Of a DNA stretch of 60,402 bases, positions 1 to 9,211 are shown piece by piece. A program made the position numbers and the translations under genes. Origin of the DNA: JBBQNY01 sp038255255 (GTDB lineage: Bacteria > Pseudomonadota > Gammaproteobacteria > Xanthomonadales > Ahniellaceae); the NCBI GenBank assembly GCA_038255255.1, contig JBBSLL010000014.1, positions 1 to 60,402 on the forward strand, given 5' to 3'. The first letter of the stretch is position 1. Each line of letters starts with the position of its first letter. The notes under the pieces were generated by a model. The model saw only the letters and a program-made list of their open reading frames with translations, had not been told where the DNA came from and did not search any database.

Positions 1-966
1 GGATTCCGTGATGCCGGCGCGCAGCACGTCGCGATGGAGGTTTCGTCGCACGCGCTCGACCAGGGCAGGGTCGATGGCGTCCGCTTCGCGTATGCGGTGT
101 TCACCAATCTCACGCGCGACCATCTCGACTATCACGGCGACATGCAGCACTACGGTGCGGCAAAGGCGCGTCTTTTCGAGATGCCGGGGCTGCGCTGCGC
201 GATTGTCAATTGCGACGATGCGTTCGGGCGCGCGTTGCTCGCGCGCCTGCCCGACACGCAGCCAAGGCTGAGCTACGGACTCGAGGATGCCGACGTGAGC
301 GCGCGTTCCATCGTGCTGGACGCGACCGGCGTGAGTTTCCAGATCGCGACTCCGTGGGGCACGGCTCCGGTCCAGTCCAGTCTCATCGGCAAGTTCAATG
401 TTTCCAACCTTCTGGCGGTGGCGGCGACGCTCGGTGCCATGGGCTGGCCGCTCGCCCGCATCGCTTCGACGCTCGAAGCCCTGCAGCCGGTTCCGGGACG
501 CATGGCAAAACTCGGCGGCAACGCCGGCTTGCCTCTCGTGGTCATCGACTACGCACATACGCCCGACGCATTGCAGCAGGCCCTGTCGAGCGTGCGTGCG
601 CACACCAGCGGGCTGGTGCACGTGGTGTTCGGTTGCGGTGGCGAGCGCGACACGGGCAAGCGGCCCTTGATGGGGCAAGCCGCTGAGCGCGGCGCGGATC
701 GTGTGACGATTACCGACGACAATCCGCGCGGCGAGGATGGCGATGCCATCGTTGCCGCGATTGTCGCGGGCCTCGCCGCGCCGGAGCGGGTGACCGTCGA
801 GCGTGACCGCTCCCTCGCCATCACTGCCGCCGTGCTCGGCGCGCGCAGCGACGATGCAGTGCTGGTCGCGGGCAAAGGCCACGAGAGTTACCAGGAAATC
901 GCCGGCGTACGCCGGCCGTTCGACGACTCGGGCATCGCATGCGCAGCACTCGAGGCCCGCGCATGA
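1..966 (+). CDS. murE: UDP-N-acetylmuramoyl-tripeptide synthetase, 5' truncated by window edge
   Basis: C-terminal part of MurE, the cytoplasmic ligase that adds the third stem-peptide residue to UDP-MurNAc-L-Ala-D-Glu. The frame is open from base 1, where it reads G-F-R-D-A-G-A-Q-H-V-A-M-E-V-S-S-H-A; the MEVSSHAL stretch is a MurE hallmark. The P-loop lies upstream of the window. The DNPR motif (in TDDNPRGED) is the signature of meso-diaminopimelate-adding MurE, so the wall is expected to be DAP type. The stop overlaps the murF start (ATGA), the first of a chain of coupled dcw genes. Identification is firm; only the N-terminus is missing. Confidence 0.96.
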   Translation, partial: GFRDAGAQHVAMEVSSHALDQGRVDGVRFAYAVFTNLTRDHLDYHGDMQHYGAAKARLFEMPGLRCAIVNCDDAFGRALLARLPDTQPRLSYGLEDADVSARSIVLDATGVSFQIATPWGTAPVQSSLIGKFNVSNLLAVAATLGAMGWPLARIASTLEALQPVPGRMAKLGGNAGLPLVVIDYAHTPDALQQALSSVRAHTSGLVHVVFGCGGERDTGKRPLMGQAAERGADRVTITDDNPRGEDGDAIVAAIVAGLAAPERVTVERDRSLAITAAVLGARSDDAVLVAGKGHESYQEIAGVRRPFDDSGIACAALEARA

Positions 967-2336
967 TCGAAGCCCGCCTCCGCGACGTCGCCACTGCGCT
1001 CGACGGTCGCCTGATCGACGAGGACGTCGGCTTTCGCGGCGTTTCGATCGACACGCGCAGCCTGCAGACCGGCAATCTGTTCGTGGCGCTGCGCGGCGCA
1101 CGCGTCGACGCGCACCAGCTGCTCGGCGAGGCGCGCGCGCGTGGCGCAAGTGCCGCGCTGGTGGTCAAGCCCGACAGCACCGCACTGCCGCAGATGGTAG
1201 TGGCCGATACGCAAGCCGCCTTGGCGCGGCTCGCGGCATGGCAGCGCAAGCGTCTCGACGCGCGTGTCATCGGCATCACTGGCAGCAATGGCAAGACCAC
1301 GGTCAAGACGCTGACTGCGACCATCCTGGGTCGCTGCGGTCGCACGCACGTCAATGCCGGCAATCTCAACAACGAGATAGGACTTCCGCTGTCGCTGCTG
1401 GAGGCGCCGGCCGACTGCGAATTCCTCGTGCTCGAGATGGGCGCCGGCAAACCCGGCGACATCGAAGAGCTCGCGATGATCGCCCAGCCCTCGATCGGAC
1501 TCGTCAACAACGTGGCACCCGCGCACCTGGAACGCATGGGGTCGCTTGACGGCGTCGCCGATACCAAGGGCGCGCTGTACGCGGCACTGCCGGCGCAGGG
1601 CGTCGCCGTGATCAACGCGGACGACGCGTATGCCGAGACTTTCGCGAAACGGAGTGGCGCATCGCGTCGCGTGAGGTTCGGCCTCGATCACCCCGCGGAC
1701 TTCAGCGCGCGCGACATCCGCACCGAAGCCGATGCCAGCACGTTCGTGCTGGTGACGCCGCTCGGCGAAAGCGCCTTGCGCCTGCCGCTGCCCGGCATGC
1801 ACAACGTGCGCAACGCGCTGGCCGCGGCGGCGCTGGCGGCGAGCGCCGGCGCGCCGCTGCAGGCGATCGTCGAGGGCCTGGGTCTCGCGCCCGCGGTCGC
1901 CGGCCGGCTCGTGCGCATTGCGCTTCCCGGCGGCGCCCAGCTGATCGACGACAGCTACAACGCGAATCCCGGTTCCACCGCCGCGGCGATCGACCTGCTG
2001 GCGGGCAGCGGCGGCGAGCGGTGGCTGGTGCTCGGGGACATGCGCGAACTCGGTCCGTCGGCCGCGGAGCTGCATCGCGAATGCGGCGCGATCGCGCGCG
2101 CGGCAGGCATCGAGAGATTGTTCGCGGTGGGCGAGCTGGCTTCCGGGGCAGCGTGTGCCTTCGGCCTCGGCGGCCATGCCTTCAAGGACCAGTCCGCGTT
2201 GATCGACGCGGTCCGCTCGGCGTTGCATCCGGGTGCACTGGTGCTGGTGAAAGGTTCGCGCGGTTCGTCGATGGAGCAGGTGGTGCTCGCCTTGACGCGC
2301 GACTCGAACAGGGAGGCAGGCGTCCATGTTGCTTGA
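963..2336 (+). CDS. murF: UDP-N-acetylmuramoyl-tripeptide--D-alanyl-D-alanine ligase
   Basis: ATP-dependent cytoplasmic ligase that adds D-Ala-D-Ala to the UDP-MurNAc-tripeptide. About 457 residues, normal for MurF. The Mur-ligase P-loop ITGSNGKTTVK ends near residue 114, with the lysine at 111. The downstream YNANPGST and VLGDMRELG motifs are typical of MurF. I chose the ATG at 963 because it forms an ATGA overlap with the murE stop and gives the usual N-terminus (MIEARLRDVATAL); an ATG at 939 would add eight residues inside murE. The gene overlaps mraY by 11 bases, which suggests translational coupling. Confidence 0.96.
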   Translation: MIEARLRDVATALDGRLIDEDVGFRGVSIDTRSLQTGNLFVALRGARVDAHQLLGEARARGASAALVVKPDSTALPQMVVADTQAALARLAAWQRKRLDARVIGITGSNGKTTVKTLTATILGRCGRTHVNAGNLNNEIGLPLSLLEAPADCEFLVLEMGAGKPGDIEELAMIAQPSIGLVNNVAPAHLERMGSLDGVADTKGALYAALPAQGVAVINADDAYAETFAKRSGASRRVRFGLDHPADFSARDIRTEADASTFVLVTPLGESALRLPLPGMHNVRNALAAAALAASAGAPLQAIVEGLGLAPAVAGRLVRIALPGGAQLIDDSYNANPGSTAAAIDLLAGSGGERWLVLGDMRELGPSAAELHRECGAIARAAGIERLFAVGELASGAACAFGLGGHAFKDQSALIDAVRSALHPGALVLVKGSRGSSMEQVVLALTRDSNREAGVHVA

Positions 2337-3408
2337 GCTCGTCCGCTGGCTGCAGCCGTACTTCCCGGGACTCAACCTGTTCCAGTACCTGACGCTGCGC
2401 ACGATCCTCGCGGCGCTGACCGCGCTGATCGTGTCGTGGCTGATCGGCCCGACCATGATCCGCCGCCTCGCGCACTACAAGATCGGGCAGACGGTGCGCA
2501 GCGATGGCCCGGAATCGCACTTCTCCAAGGCCGGCACGCCGACCATGGGCGGAGCGCTGATCCTGTTTGCGATCGCGATCTCGACCCTGCTGTGGGCGGA
2601 TCTCGGAAACCGCCACGTGTGGATCGTGCTGTTCGTGCTGGTCGCATTCGGTGGCATCGGCTGGGTCGACGATTACCGCAAGCTCGTGCTGCGCGACTCG
2701 CGCGGCCTGCCGGCGAAGTGGAAATACCTGCTGCAGTCGATCGCCGGACTCATTGCCGGAGTGTGGATCTACGCCACGGCGGACACGCCACAGGCGACGG
2801 AGTTCATCTTTCCCATCATCAAGGAATGGTCGATCCCGCTCGGTGCGGGCGTGATCTTCATTGCCTACTTCTGGATCGTCGGATTTTCGAACGCGGTCAA
2901 CCTCACCGACGGCCTCGACGGGCTGGCCATCATGCCAACAGTCCTGGTCGCGGCGGCGCTGGGTGCTTTTGCGTACGCGGCGGGCAACGTCGAGCACGCG
3001 AGATATCTGTACGTGCCCTACATCGCTGGCGCGGGTGAGCTCACCATCATCTGTGGGGCGCTTGGTGGTGCTGGCCTCGGATTCCTGTGGTTCAACGCCT
3101 ATCCCGCCATGGTTTTCATGGGCGACGTCGGCGCACTCGCCGTAGGCGCTGTCCTCGGTGCCATCGCGGTCATCGTGCGGCAGGAACTCGTGCTGGTGCT
3201 GATGGGCGGCATCTTCGTTGTCGAGACACTGTCGGTGATGCTGCAGGTGGCGTCGTTCAAGCTCACGGGCAAGCGCATCTTCCGCATGGCGCCGCTGCAC
3301 CACCATTACGAGCTGAAGGGGTGGCCTGAGCCGCGCATCATCGTGCGTTTCTGGATCATCAGCGTGATGCTGGTGCTGCTCGGGCTCGCGACGTTGAAGG
3401 TGCGTTGA
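2326..3408 (+). CDS. mraY: Phospho-N-acetylmuramoyl-pentapeptide-transferase
   Basis: Polytopic inner-membrane enzyme that transfers phospho-MurNAc-pentapeptide to undecaprenyl phosphate, giving lipid I. It has 360 residues like E. coli MraY, about ten hydrophobic segments, the NLTDGLDGLA signature and the HHHYELKGW motif near the C-terminus. In most proteobacterial dcw clusters murD follows mraY. Here the mraY stop (TGA, 3406-3408) shares a base with the ftsW ATG at 3408, so there is no room for murD (see findings). Confidence 0.97.
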   Translation: MLLELVRWLQPYFPGLNLFQYLTLRTILAALTALIVSWLIGPTMIRRLAHYKIGQTVRSDGPESHFSKAGTPTMGGALILFAIAISTLLWADLGNRHVWIVLFVLVAFGGIGWVDDYRKLVLRDSRGLPAKWKYLLQSIAGLIAGVWIYATADTPQATEFIFPIIKEWSIPLGAGVIFIAYFWIVGFSNAVNLTDGLDGLAIMPTVLVAAALGAFAYAAGNVEHARYLYVPYIAGAGELTIICGALGGAGLGFLWFNAYPAMVFMGDVGALAVGAVLGAIAVIVRQELVLVLMGGIFVVETLSVMLQVASFKLTGKRIFRMAPLHHHYELKGWPEPRIIVRFWIISVMLVLLGLATLKVR

Positions 3409-4847
3409 TGGCCTTCGCCGAATTCGACCTGCGTAGGCCGCTGCAGGCGCTGCGCCGCGATGAACTGCGCGGTGTGTTCGATCCGTGGCTGGCGGGCACG
3501 AGCCTGCTGCTGGCGGCTTTCGGGCTGGTCATGGTCGCGTCGAGTTCGATTGCGGTGGCCGAAGGCATGAGCGTCGGGCCGTTCCACTTTGTGGTGAGGC
3601 ACGTGGTGTTCCTCGCGCTCGGAGTGGTGCTCGCCGCGGTGCTGATGTCGGTGCCGCTCGAGCACTGGCAGCAGCGCGCGCGGCTGCTGCTGTTCGCGGC
3701 ATTCCTGTTGCTGCTGCTGGTGTTCGTGCCGGGCATCGGCCGGAAGGTGAATGGCGCAACGCGCTGGATCAATCTCGGCGTGTCGGGCTTCCAGGTCGTG
3801 GAGGCCGTGAAGCTTCTGCTGATCGCCTACCTTGCAAGCTACCTCGTGCGGTTTCGCCACCAGGTCAGGACCGAGCTGTCGGGCTTGCTCAAGCCGCTCG
3901 GCATCACCGCTCTGATGGTGGGGCTGCTGCTGTTGCAGCCGGATTTCGGATCCGCGGTCCTGTTGATCGTGATCGCGACAGGGATGGTGTGGCTCGGCGG
4001 CGCGCGCCTGCGGCACCTGATGCTGCCGTGTGCGCTCGGCGTGCCCGCGCTCGTCTATCTCGCCACGACCGAGTCGTACCGCTTGCGTCGCCTGACCAGT
4101 TTCCTGGACCCGTGGCAGGACCCGTTCAACGACGGCTTCCAGCTCACCCAGGCGCTCATCGCCATCGGCCGCGGTGCGTGGACGGGTGTGGGCCTGGGCG
4201 CCAGTGTCCAGAAACTCTTTTACCTGCCCGAGGCGCACACCGACTTCATCCTCGCGGTGATTGCGGAGGAGCTTGGCCTCCTCGGCGTCGTGCTGGTGCT
4301 GGTGCTGTTCGCGTTCCTGTGCGGACGCCTGTTCGTGCTGGGGCTGCGCGCGATCGACCGGGGGCTCGCGTTCGGAGGCTATTGCCTGTTCGGCATCGCG
4401 CTGTGGCTCGGCTCGCAGTCGCTGGTGTCGATCGGAGTCAATCTCGGCGTGTTGCCGACCAAGGGGCTCACGCTGCCGCTGATAAGTTCCGGCGGCTCGA
4501 GCCTGATGATGACCGTGGCGGCACTCGGGCTCGCGCTGCGCGTCAGTTTCGAGCTCGCGCGACGCGAGGCGGAACTCGCGGTCAGCCTGCACGGCGTACC
4601 GCCACAGGAAATCTATCGGGGTCCGGTTGCCGCGCAGAATCCGCGCGTCCGCGAACCGCTCGCCGTCGTCGATCCGGTCGACGCCCATTTGCCGGATGGC
4701 GATGACGTTTCGACCGACGCGCCGCGGAGTCGCTCGTGGTGGCATCTGCCGATGCCGATGCCGCAGCGCGAGCGCATCGAGCCACGATTCTTCGGCGGCG
4801 TGGCCTCCTCTCCGTTGCGCAGTGATGTACGCGAGGCGCACCCGTGA
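3408..4847 (+). CDS. ftsW: Peptidoglycan glycosyltransferase, SEDS family (FtsW)
   Basis: SEDS-family polymerase that works with FtsI to make septal peptidoglycan. About 479 residues with multiple transmembrane helices. Visible motifs include FVPGIGRKVNGATRWI, the HTDFILAVIAEELG stretch and the GLTLPLISSGGSSL signature. It is longer than E. coli FtsW (414) because of a hydrophilic C-terminal tail of roughly 90 residues (from about 4565), rich in Arg, Pro and Asp and presumably cytoplasmic. The ATG at 3408 overlaps the mraY stop; a TTG three bases earlier is less likely. The stop overlaps the murG GTG start. Confidence 0.95.
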   Translation: MAFAEFDLRRPLQALRRDELRGVFDPWLAGTSLLLAAFGLVMVASSSIAVAEGMSVGPFHFVVRHVVFLALGVVLAAVLMSVPLEHWQQRARLLLFAAFLLLLLVFVPGIGRKVNGATRWINLGVSGFQVVEAVKLLLIAYLASYLVRFRHQVRTELSGLLKPLGITALMVGLLLLQPDFGSAVLLIVIATGMVWLGGARLRHLMLPCALGVPALVYLATTESYRLRRLTSFLDPWQDPFNDGFQLTQALIAIGRGAWTGVGLGASVQKLFYLPEAHTDFILAVIAEELGLLGVVLVLVLFAFLCGRLFVLGLRAIDRGLAFGGYCLFGIALWLGSQSLVSIGVNLGVLPTKGLTLPLISSGGSSLMMTVAALGLALRVSFELARREAELAVSLHGVPPQEIYRGPVAAQNPRVREPLAVVDPVDAHLPDGDDVSTDAPRSRSWWHLPMPMPQRERIEPRFFGGVASSPLRSDVREAHP

Positions 4848-5917
4848 GTGCGCCCGTGATGATCCTTGCGGGCGGCACCGGTGGGCACGTATTTCCCGGC
4901 CTCGCGGTGGCCAATGCACTGCGCGAGCGCGGTGTGCCGGTGGTCTGGCTGGGCGGCATGCGCGGTATCGAGCACACGCTGGTCCCCGCGAGCGGCATCG
5001 CGCTTCATGCACTGCCCTTCGGTGGCGTGCGCGGCAAGGGTGTAGGCACGCTGCTCGCGGCGCCGTGGCGGCTGTTGCGCGCCGTGTTCGTTGCGCAGCG
5101 ATTGATGCGCGGACTCGCCCCGCGCTCGGTCATCAGTTTCGGTGGCTATGCCGCGGCGCCTGGCGGCATTGCGGCATGGCTGCTGCGCCGACCCCTGCTG
5201 GTGCACGAGGCCAACCGGGTCGCAGGCACCACCAACAGGATGCTGGCTCGGCTCGCGCGCAGGGTGCTCGCCGGATTTCCATGCACCCGCGGGCTCGGTG
5301 ACGGTGTCGAGGTGACCGGAAACCCCGTGCGGGCAGAGATCGCCGCGATTGCGCCACCGGAGCAACGACTTGCGGAGCAGCCTGCATCGACGCGTGTGCT
5401 GGTGCTCGGCGGCAGCCAGGGCGCACGCAGTCTCAACCAGGGAGTCCCGGCCGCGATCGCGGGCAGCACGCCTGCGAACTGGGAGGTTCGCCACCAGAGC
5501 GGTCGCGGCAATGCGACCCCGGTGCGCGATGCGTATTCCGCCGCCGGCGTCGACGCGACGGTGAGCGAATTCATCGACGACATGGCGGAAGCCTACGCGT
5601 GGGCCGATCTCGCGATTTGCCGCGCCGGTGCGCTCACGCTGGCGGAGCTCGCGGCGGCGGGGCTGCCCTCGATCCTGGTCCCGTTCCCGCACGCGGTCGA
5701 CGATCACCAGACGGAGAACGCGCGTTTCCTTGTCGAGGCAGGTGCAGCACAGCTGGTGCCCGAGGGCGAGGGACTGGTCGAGCGCCTGGCCGCGGCACTG
5801 GGCGGCGCTCACGGCGATCGCGGTGCCTTGCTCGACACTGCGCGCCGCGCGCGCGCACTCGCGAAGCCCGACGCGACCGCGCGCATCGCCGAGCTCTGCC
5901 TGGAGTACGCGGCATGA
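4844..5917 (+). CDS. murG: UDP-N-acetylglucosamine--undecaprenyl-PP-MurNAc-pentapeptide GlcNAc transferase
   Basis: Membrane-associated GT28-family enzyme that converts lipid I to lipid II. 357 residues, near the E. coli length. The N-terminal ILAGGTGGHVFPGLA loop, the VLGGSQGARSLN loop and the C-terminal FPHAVDDHQTENA region (UDP-GlcNAc binding) are clear. The start is GTG at 4844, inside a GTGA overlap with the ftsW stop. The gene ends in an ATGA overlap with murC. Confidence 0.97.
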   Translation: MSAPVMILAGGTGGHVFPGLAVANALRERGVPVVWLGGMRGIEHTLVPASGIALHALPFGGVRGKGVGTLLAAPWRLLRAVFVAQRLMRGLAPRSVISFGGYAAAPGGIAAWLLRRPLLVHEANRVAGTTNRMLARLARRVLAGFPCTRGLGDGVEVTGNPVRAEIAAIAPPEQRLAEQPASTRVLVLGGSQGARSLNQGVPAAIAGSTPANWEVRHQSGRGNATPVRDAYSAAGVDATVSEFIDDMAEAYAWADLAICRAGALTLAELAAAGLPSILVPFPHAVDDHQTENARFLVEAGAAQLVPEGEGLVERLAAALGGAHGDRGALLDTARRARALAKPDATARIAELCLEYAA

Positions 5918-7353
5918 CCCTGCGCCGCATGGCACACCATCCGGAAGTGATGCGCACTTTCTCGCGCGTGCACTTCATCGGGATCGGCGGTGCCGGCATG
6001 AGCGGCATTGCCGAGGTGCTCAACAACCTCGGCTACGAGGTCTCGGGCTCCGACATGGGCGAGAGCAGCGTGACGCGCAGGCTCGCAGCCCTTGGCGTAC
6101 CGATCACGCGCGGCCACGCCGCAGAATCCATCGATCGCGTCGACGTCGTCGTGGTGTCGAGCGCCGTCCGCGAAGACAACGTCGAACTGCTCGCCGCCCG
6201 CGCGCAACACATCCCGGTGGTGCCGCGTGCGGAGATGCTCGGCGAACTGATGCGCTTCCGGAACGGTATTGCCGTGGCAGGCACGCACGGCAAAACCACG
6301 ACCACGAGCCTCATCGCCAGCGTGCTGGCGGAGGCAGGGCTCGATCCGACTTTCGTCATCGGCGGACAGCTCCTGGCCGCGGGCACCAGTGCTCGCCTGG
6401 GCGCAGGCCGGTACCTGGTCGCGGAAGCCGACGAGTCCGACGGATCGTTCCTGCGGCTTTCTCCCCTGATCGCCGTAGTCACCAACATCGATGCTGACCA
6501 TCTCGAGAATTACGGCGGCGACTTCGCGCGGGTGCGCCAGGCATTCGCCGACTTCCTGCATCGACTGCCGTTCTACGGGCTGGCGGTGCTGTGCATCGAC
6601 GATCCCGAGGTCGCAGCACTCGCCGACCAGACGCCGCGGCAACTCATGACCTACGGCACGCGGGCCGATGCCGACGTTCGCGCCAGCGGCATCGTCGCCA
6701 GCGGCGAACGCATGCGTTTCAACCTGCACCTGCCGCAGACCGAGACCGTCTTCGAAGTCTCGCTGGCATTGCCGGGCCACCACAACGTTCTCAACGCGCT
6801 GGCGGCGGCTGCCATCGGCTGGCAGCTCGGCGTCGAGCCGCAGGCGATCGCACGTGCGCTCAAGACGTTCGGCGGCGTGGGCCGTCGTTTCAACGTCCAC
6901 GGCGACATCCGGGTGCAGGGCGGCCACGCGTTGTTCGTGGATGACTACGGCCACCATCCGCGCGAACTCGCCGCGGTGTTCGACGCGGTGCGCAAGGGAT
7001 GGCCGGAACGGCGCCTCGTTGTCGGATTCCAGCCGCATCGCTACTCGCGCACGCGCGATCTGCTCGATGACTTTGCGGACGTCCTTTCCCACGTCGACGT
7101 GCTGGTGCTTTCGGAGGTGTACGCCGCGGGCGAGGCGCCGATCGCGAACGCCGACAGCAAGGCACTGGCGCGCGCCATCCGCGCGCGCGGCCGCGTCGAG
7201 CCCGTGCTGGTGGGTTCGGCGGGGGACCTGCCTTCGGCATTGGCACCGCTCATGCGCGACGGCGATTTCCTGTTGCTCGCCGGCGCGGGCGATATCGGGC
7301 ACGTCGCACAGGACCTCGCAGCTTTGCGCGCGCTGCCGGGAGTCGCGGCATGA
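5914..7353 (+). CDS. murC: UDP-N-acetylmuramate--L-alanine ligase
   Basis: First Mur ligase; it joins L-Ala to UDP-MurNAc using ATP. About 479 residues. The nucleotide-binding GIGGAGMSGIAEVL is at 23-36 and the ATP P-loop GTHGKTTTTS has its lysine at 127. The C-terminal domain carries VDDYGHHP and GFQPHRYSRT. I placed the start at ATG 5914, in the ATGA overlap with murG; an in-frame start at 5599 would lie deep inside murG and add an unrelated arginine-rich extension. murB, which often follows murC, is absent here. Confidence 0.97.
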   Translation: MTLRRMAHHPEVMRTFSRVHFIGIGGAGMSGIAEVLNNLGYEVSGSDMGESSVTRRLAALGVPITRGHAAESIDRVDVVVVSSAVREDNVELLAARAQHIPVVPRAEMLGELMRFRNGIAVAGTHGKTTTTSLIASVLAEAGLDPTFVIGGQLLAAGTSARLGAGRYLVAEADESDGSFLRLSPLIAVVTNIDADHLENYGGDFARVRQAFADFLHRLPFYGLAVLCIDDPEVAALADQTPRQLMTYGTRADADVRASGIVASGERMRFNLHLPQTETVFEVSLALPGHHNVLNALAAAAIGWQLGVEPQAIARALKTFGGVGRRFNVHGDIRVQGGHALFVDDYGHHPRELAAVFDAVRKGWPERRLVVGFQPHRYSRTRDLLDDFADVLSHVDVLVLSEVYAAGEAPIANADSKALARAIRARGRVEPVLVGSAGDLPSALAPLMRDGDFLLLAGAGDIGHVAQDLAALRALPGVAA

Positions 7354-8294
7354 ACGATATGGCCGCGACCCGTGCAAGGTTCGGCCGGGTGGCCGTGCTG
7401 CTGGGCGGCACCTCTTCCGAGCGCGAGGTGTCGCTCAATTCGGGTCGCAACGTGTTGGAAGCGCTGCGCGCGCGTGGCGTCGACGCGTTCGCAGTCGATG
7501 GCATCGCGGCGTTGCGCGAGGAGCTCAAGACCGGCGGCTGCGACCGGGTGTTCAACATCCTGCACGGTCAGCGCGGCGGCGGTGAGGACGGCGTGGTGCA
7601 GGGTTTGCTGGAGGCTTTCGGTGTGCCGTACACCGGCTCCGGCGTGCTCGGCGCCGCCCTCACGATGGACAAGATCCGCACCAAACAGGTCTGGATTGCA
7701 GCGGGCCTGCCGACGCCGCGCTTTGCGCCCTTCCGTCGGGGCCTTGACCTGCAGCCCATCATCGAAACGCTCGGCCTGCCGCTCATCGTCAAGCCCGCGC
7801 ACGAAGGATCCAGTGTCGGCGTGACGCGGGTGCATGCGATGTCGGACGTCGACGCGGCGATCGAGCTGGCGGCGCGCCACGATGGCGAGCTGCTCATCGA
7901 GCAGTTGATCGAAGGCGACGAACTCACTGTCGCGATCCTGGACGACGTCGCGCTGCCGAGCATCCGTATCGTGCCCGCAACCGAGTTCTACGACTATCAC
8001 GCGAAGTACGTGGCCGAAGACACGCAGTACCTGTGCCCCGGCCTCGAGGGCGACGCGGAGCCCGAACTCCGCGCGCTCGCGCTGCGCGCATTTGAACTGA
8101 GCGGCGCCCGCGGGTGGGCGCGCGTCGATGTGATGCGCGACCGTCAGGGGCGCAACTTCCTGCTGGAGGTCAACACGGCGCCTGGCATGACCTCGCACTC
8201 ACTGGTTCCGAAAGCCGCGCTGGCGGCCGGCATCGACTTCGAGGCCCTGTGCCTACGCATCCTCGAGACCAGTCTCGCAGAGGTACGCACGTGA
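7350..8294 (+). CDS. ddlB: D-alanine--D-alanine ligase
   Basis: ATP-grasp ligase making D-Ala-D-Ala for MurF. 314 residues. The N-terminal LLGGTSSEREVSL, the central KPAHEGSSVGV substrate and ATP loop and the C-terminal LEVNTAPGMT metal-binding motif are all present. The start is in an ATGA overlap with murC; the stop overlaps the GTG start of ftsQ. Position just before ftsQ matches the dcw-linked DdlB. Confidence 0.97.
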   Translation: MNDMAATRARFGRVAVLLGGTSSEREVSLNSGRNVLEALRARGVDAFAVDGIAALREELKTGGCDRVFNILHGQRGGGEDGVVQGLLEAFGVPYTGSGVLGAALTMDKIRTKQVWIAAGLPTPRFAPFRRGLDLQPIIETLGLPLIVKPAHEGSSVGVTRVHAMSDVDAAIELAARHDGELLIEQLIEGDELTVAILDDVALPSIRIVPATEFYDYHAKYVAEDTQYLCPGLEGDAEPELRALALRAFELSGARGWARVDVMRDRQGRNFLLEVNTAPGMTSHSLVPKAALAAGIDFEALCLRILETSLAEVRT

Positions 8295-9211
8295 GCGGCT
8301 CCTCGCACTTCGCTTTGCGCAGCGCGGCCTGGGTGCTGACGCTTGCACTGGTGGCGCTGCCCGTCGTCGGAGTGATGCAGGGCTGGTTCGCGGCCGACCG
8401 CTGGCCGCTGCGGCAGCTCCGGATTGATGGCGCCTTCGAGCATGTATCGACCGCGCAGGTGCAGGCCGCGGTGCGCCCCCATGCCAGGTCCGGATTCTTC
8501 GCCGTGCGCCTGGGCGAGGTGCGCGCCGCGGTGGAGAAGCTGCCGTGGGTGGACTCGGTCGATGTGCGCAAGCGCTGGCCCGACGTTCTCGAAGTCCGGT
8601 TGCGGGAGCGCAGGGCTGCCGCGGTGTGGCCCGGCGCCGAACTCGTCGACGCCGAAGGAGAGATCTTCTCTGTTCCGCCCGGCACGGTTCCTTCCGGCCT
8701 CCCGCGATTCGCCGGTCCCCGACCGCGCGTGCGCGAAGTTCTGGACTTCTATCGGGAAGTCGAGCCGCAACTGGCCGAGCACGAAATGCGACTGGCCGCG
8801 GTGCAGATGAGTCGTCGCGGCGGCTGGCTGTTGCGGCTGACCGACGGCACGGAACTGGTGCTCGGCAGCGAGGACGCGCGGCCGCGGCTCGCGCGATTCC
8901 TGGCGGTGCATGCGCCGCTCGTGGACCCGGCCGCGCGAATGGCGCGCGTCGACCTGCGTTATGCCAATGGATTCGCGGTGGCCTGGCAGGCCGTTGCGGT
9001 GAGCCCGCAAGTGGTGCCGGTCCCAGGTCCCGCCGCGACGGGTTCGCCGGCCGCTCCCGCACCGACACAGCCCGACCCACCTGTCGACGTCCTGCCGGAT
9101 CCCACTCCGTCTGCGCCCGCCGACGAAATCGTCGCCCCGCCCGCGGAGGCCTTCTCCAGTCGGGAACGTGAAGCAACGCAAGAGCACTTCCAGGAAACCT
9201 TCCCCGCATGA
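8291..9211 (+). CDS. ftsQ: Cell division protein FtsQ
   Basis: Bitopic inner-membrane divisome scaffold that bridges the cytoplasmic ring and FtsB/FtsL. About 306 residues: a short cytoplasmic segment, one transmembrane helix (AAWVLTLALVALPVVGVMQGW, roughly 12-32), the POTRA domain (RIDGAFEHVSTAQVQAAV onward), then the FtsQ/DivIB beta domain. The last 65 residues or so are unusually rich in Pro and Ala, an extension beyond E. coli FtsQ. The GTG start at 8291 overlaps the ddlB stop; a start at 8114 would lie inside ddlB and was rejected. Confidence 0.93.
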   Translation: MSGSSHFALRSAAWVLTLALVALPVVGVMQGWFAADRWPLRQLRIDGAFEHVSTAQVQAAVRPHARSGFFAVRLGEVRAAVEKLPWVDSVDVRKRWPDVLEVRLRERRAAAVWPGAELVDAEGEIFSVPPGTVPSGLPRFAGPRPRVREVLDFYREVEPQLAEHEMRLAAVQMSRRGGWLLRLTDGTELVLGSEDARPRLARFLAVHAPLVDPAARMARVDLRYANGFAVAWQAVAVSPQVVPVPGPAATGSPAAPAPTQPDPPVDVLPDPTPSAPADEIVAPPAEAFSSREREATQEHFQETFPA

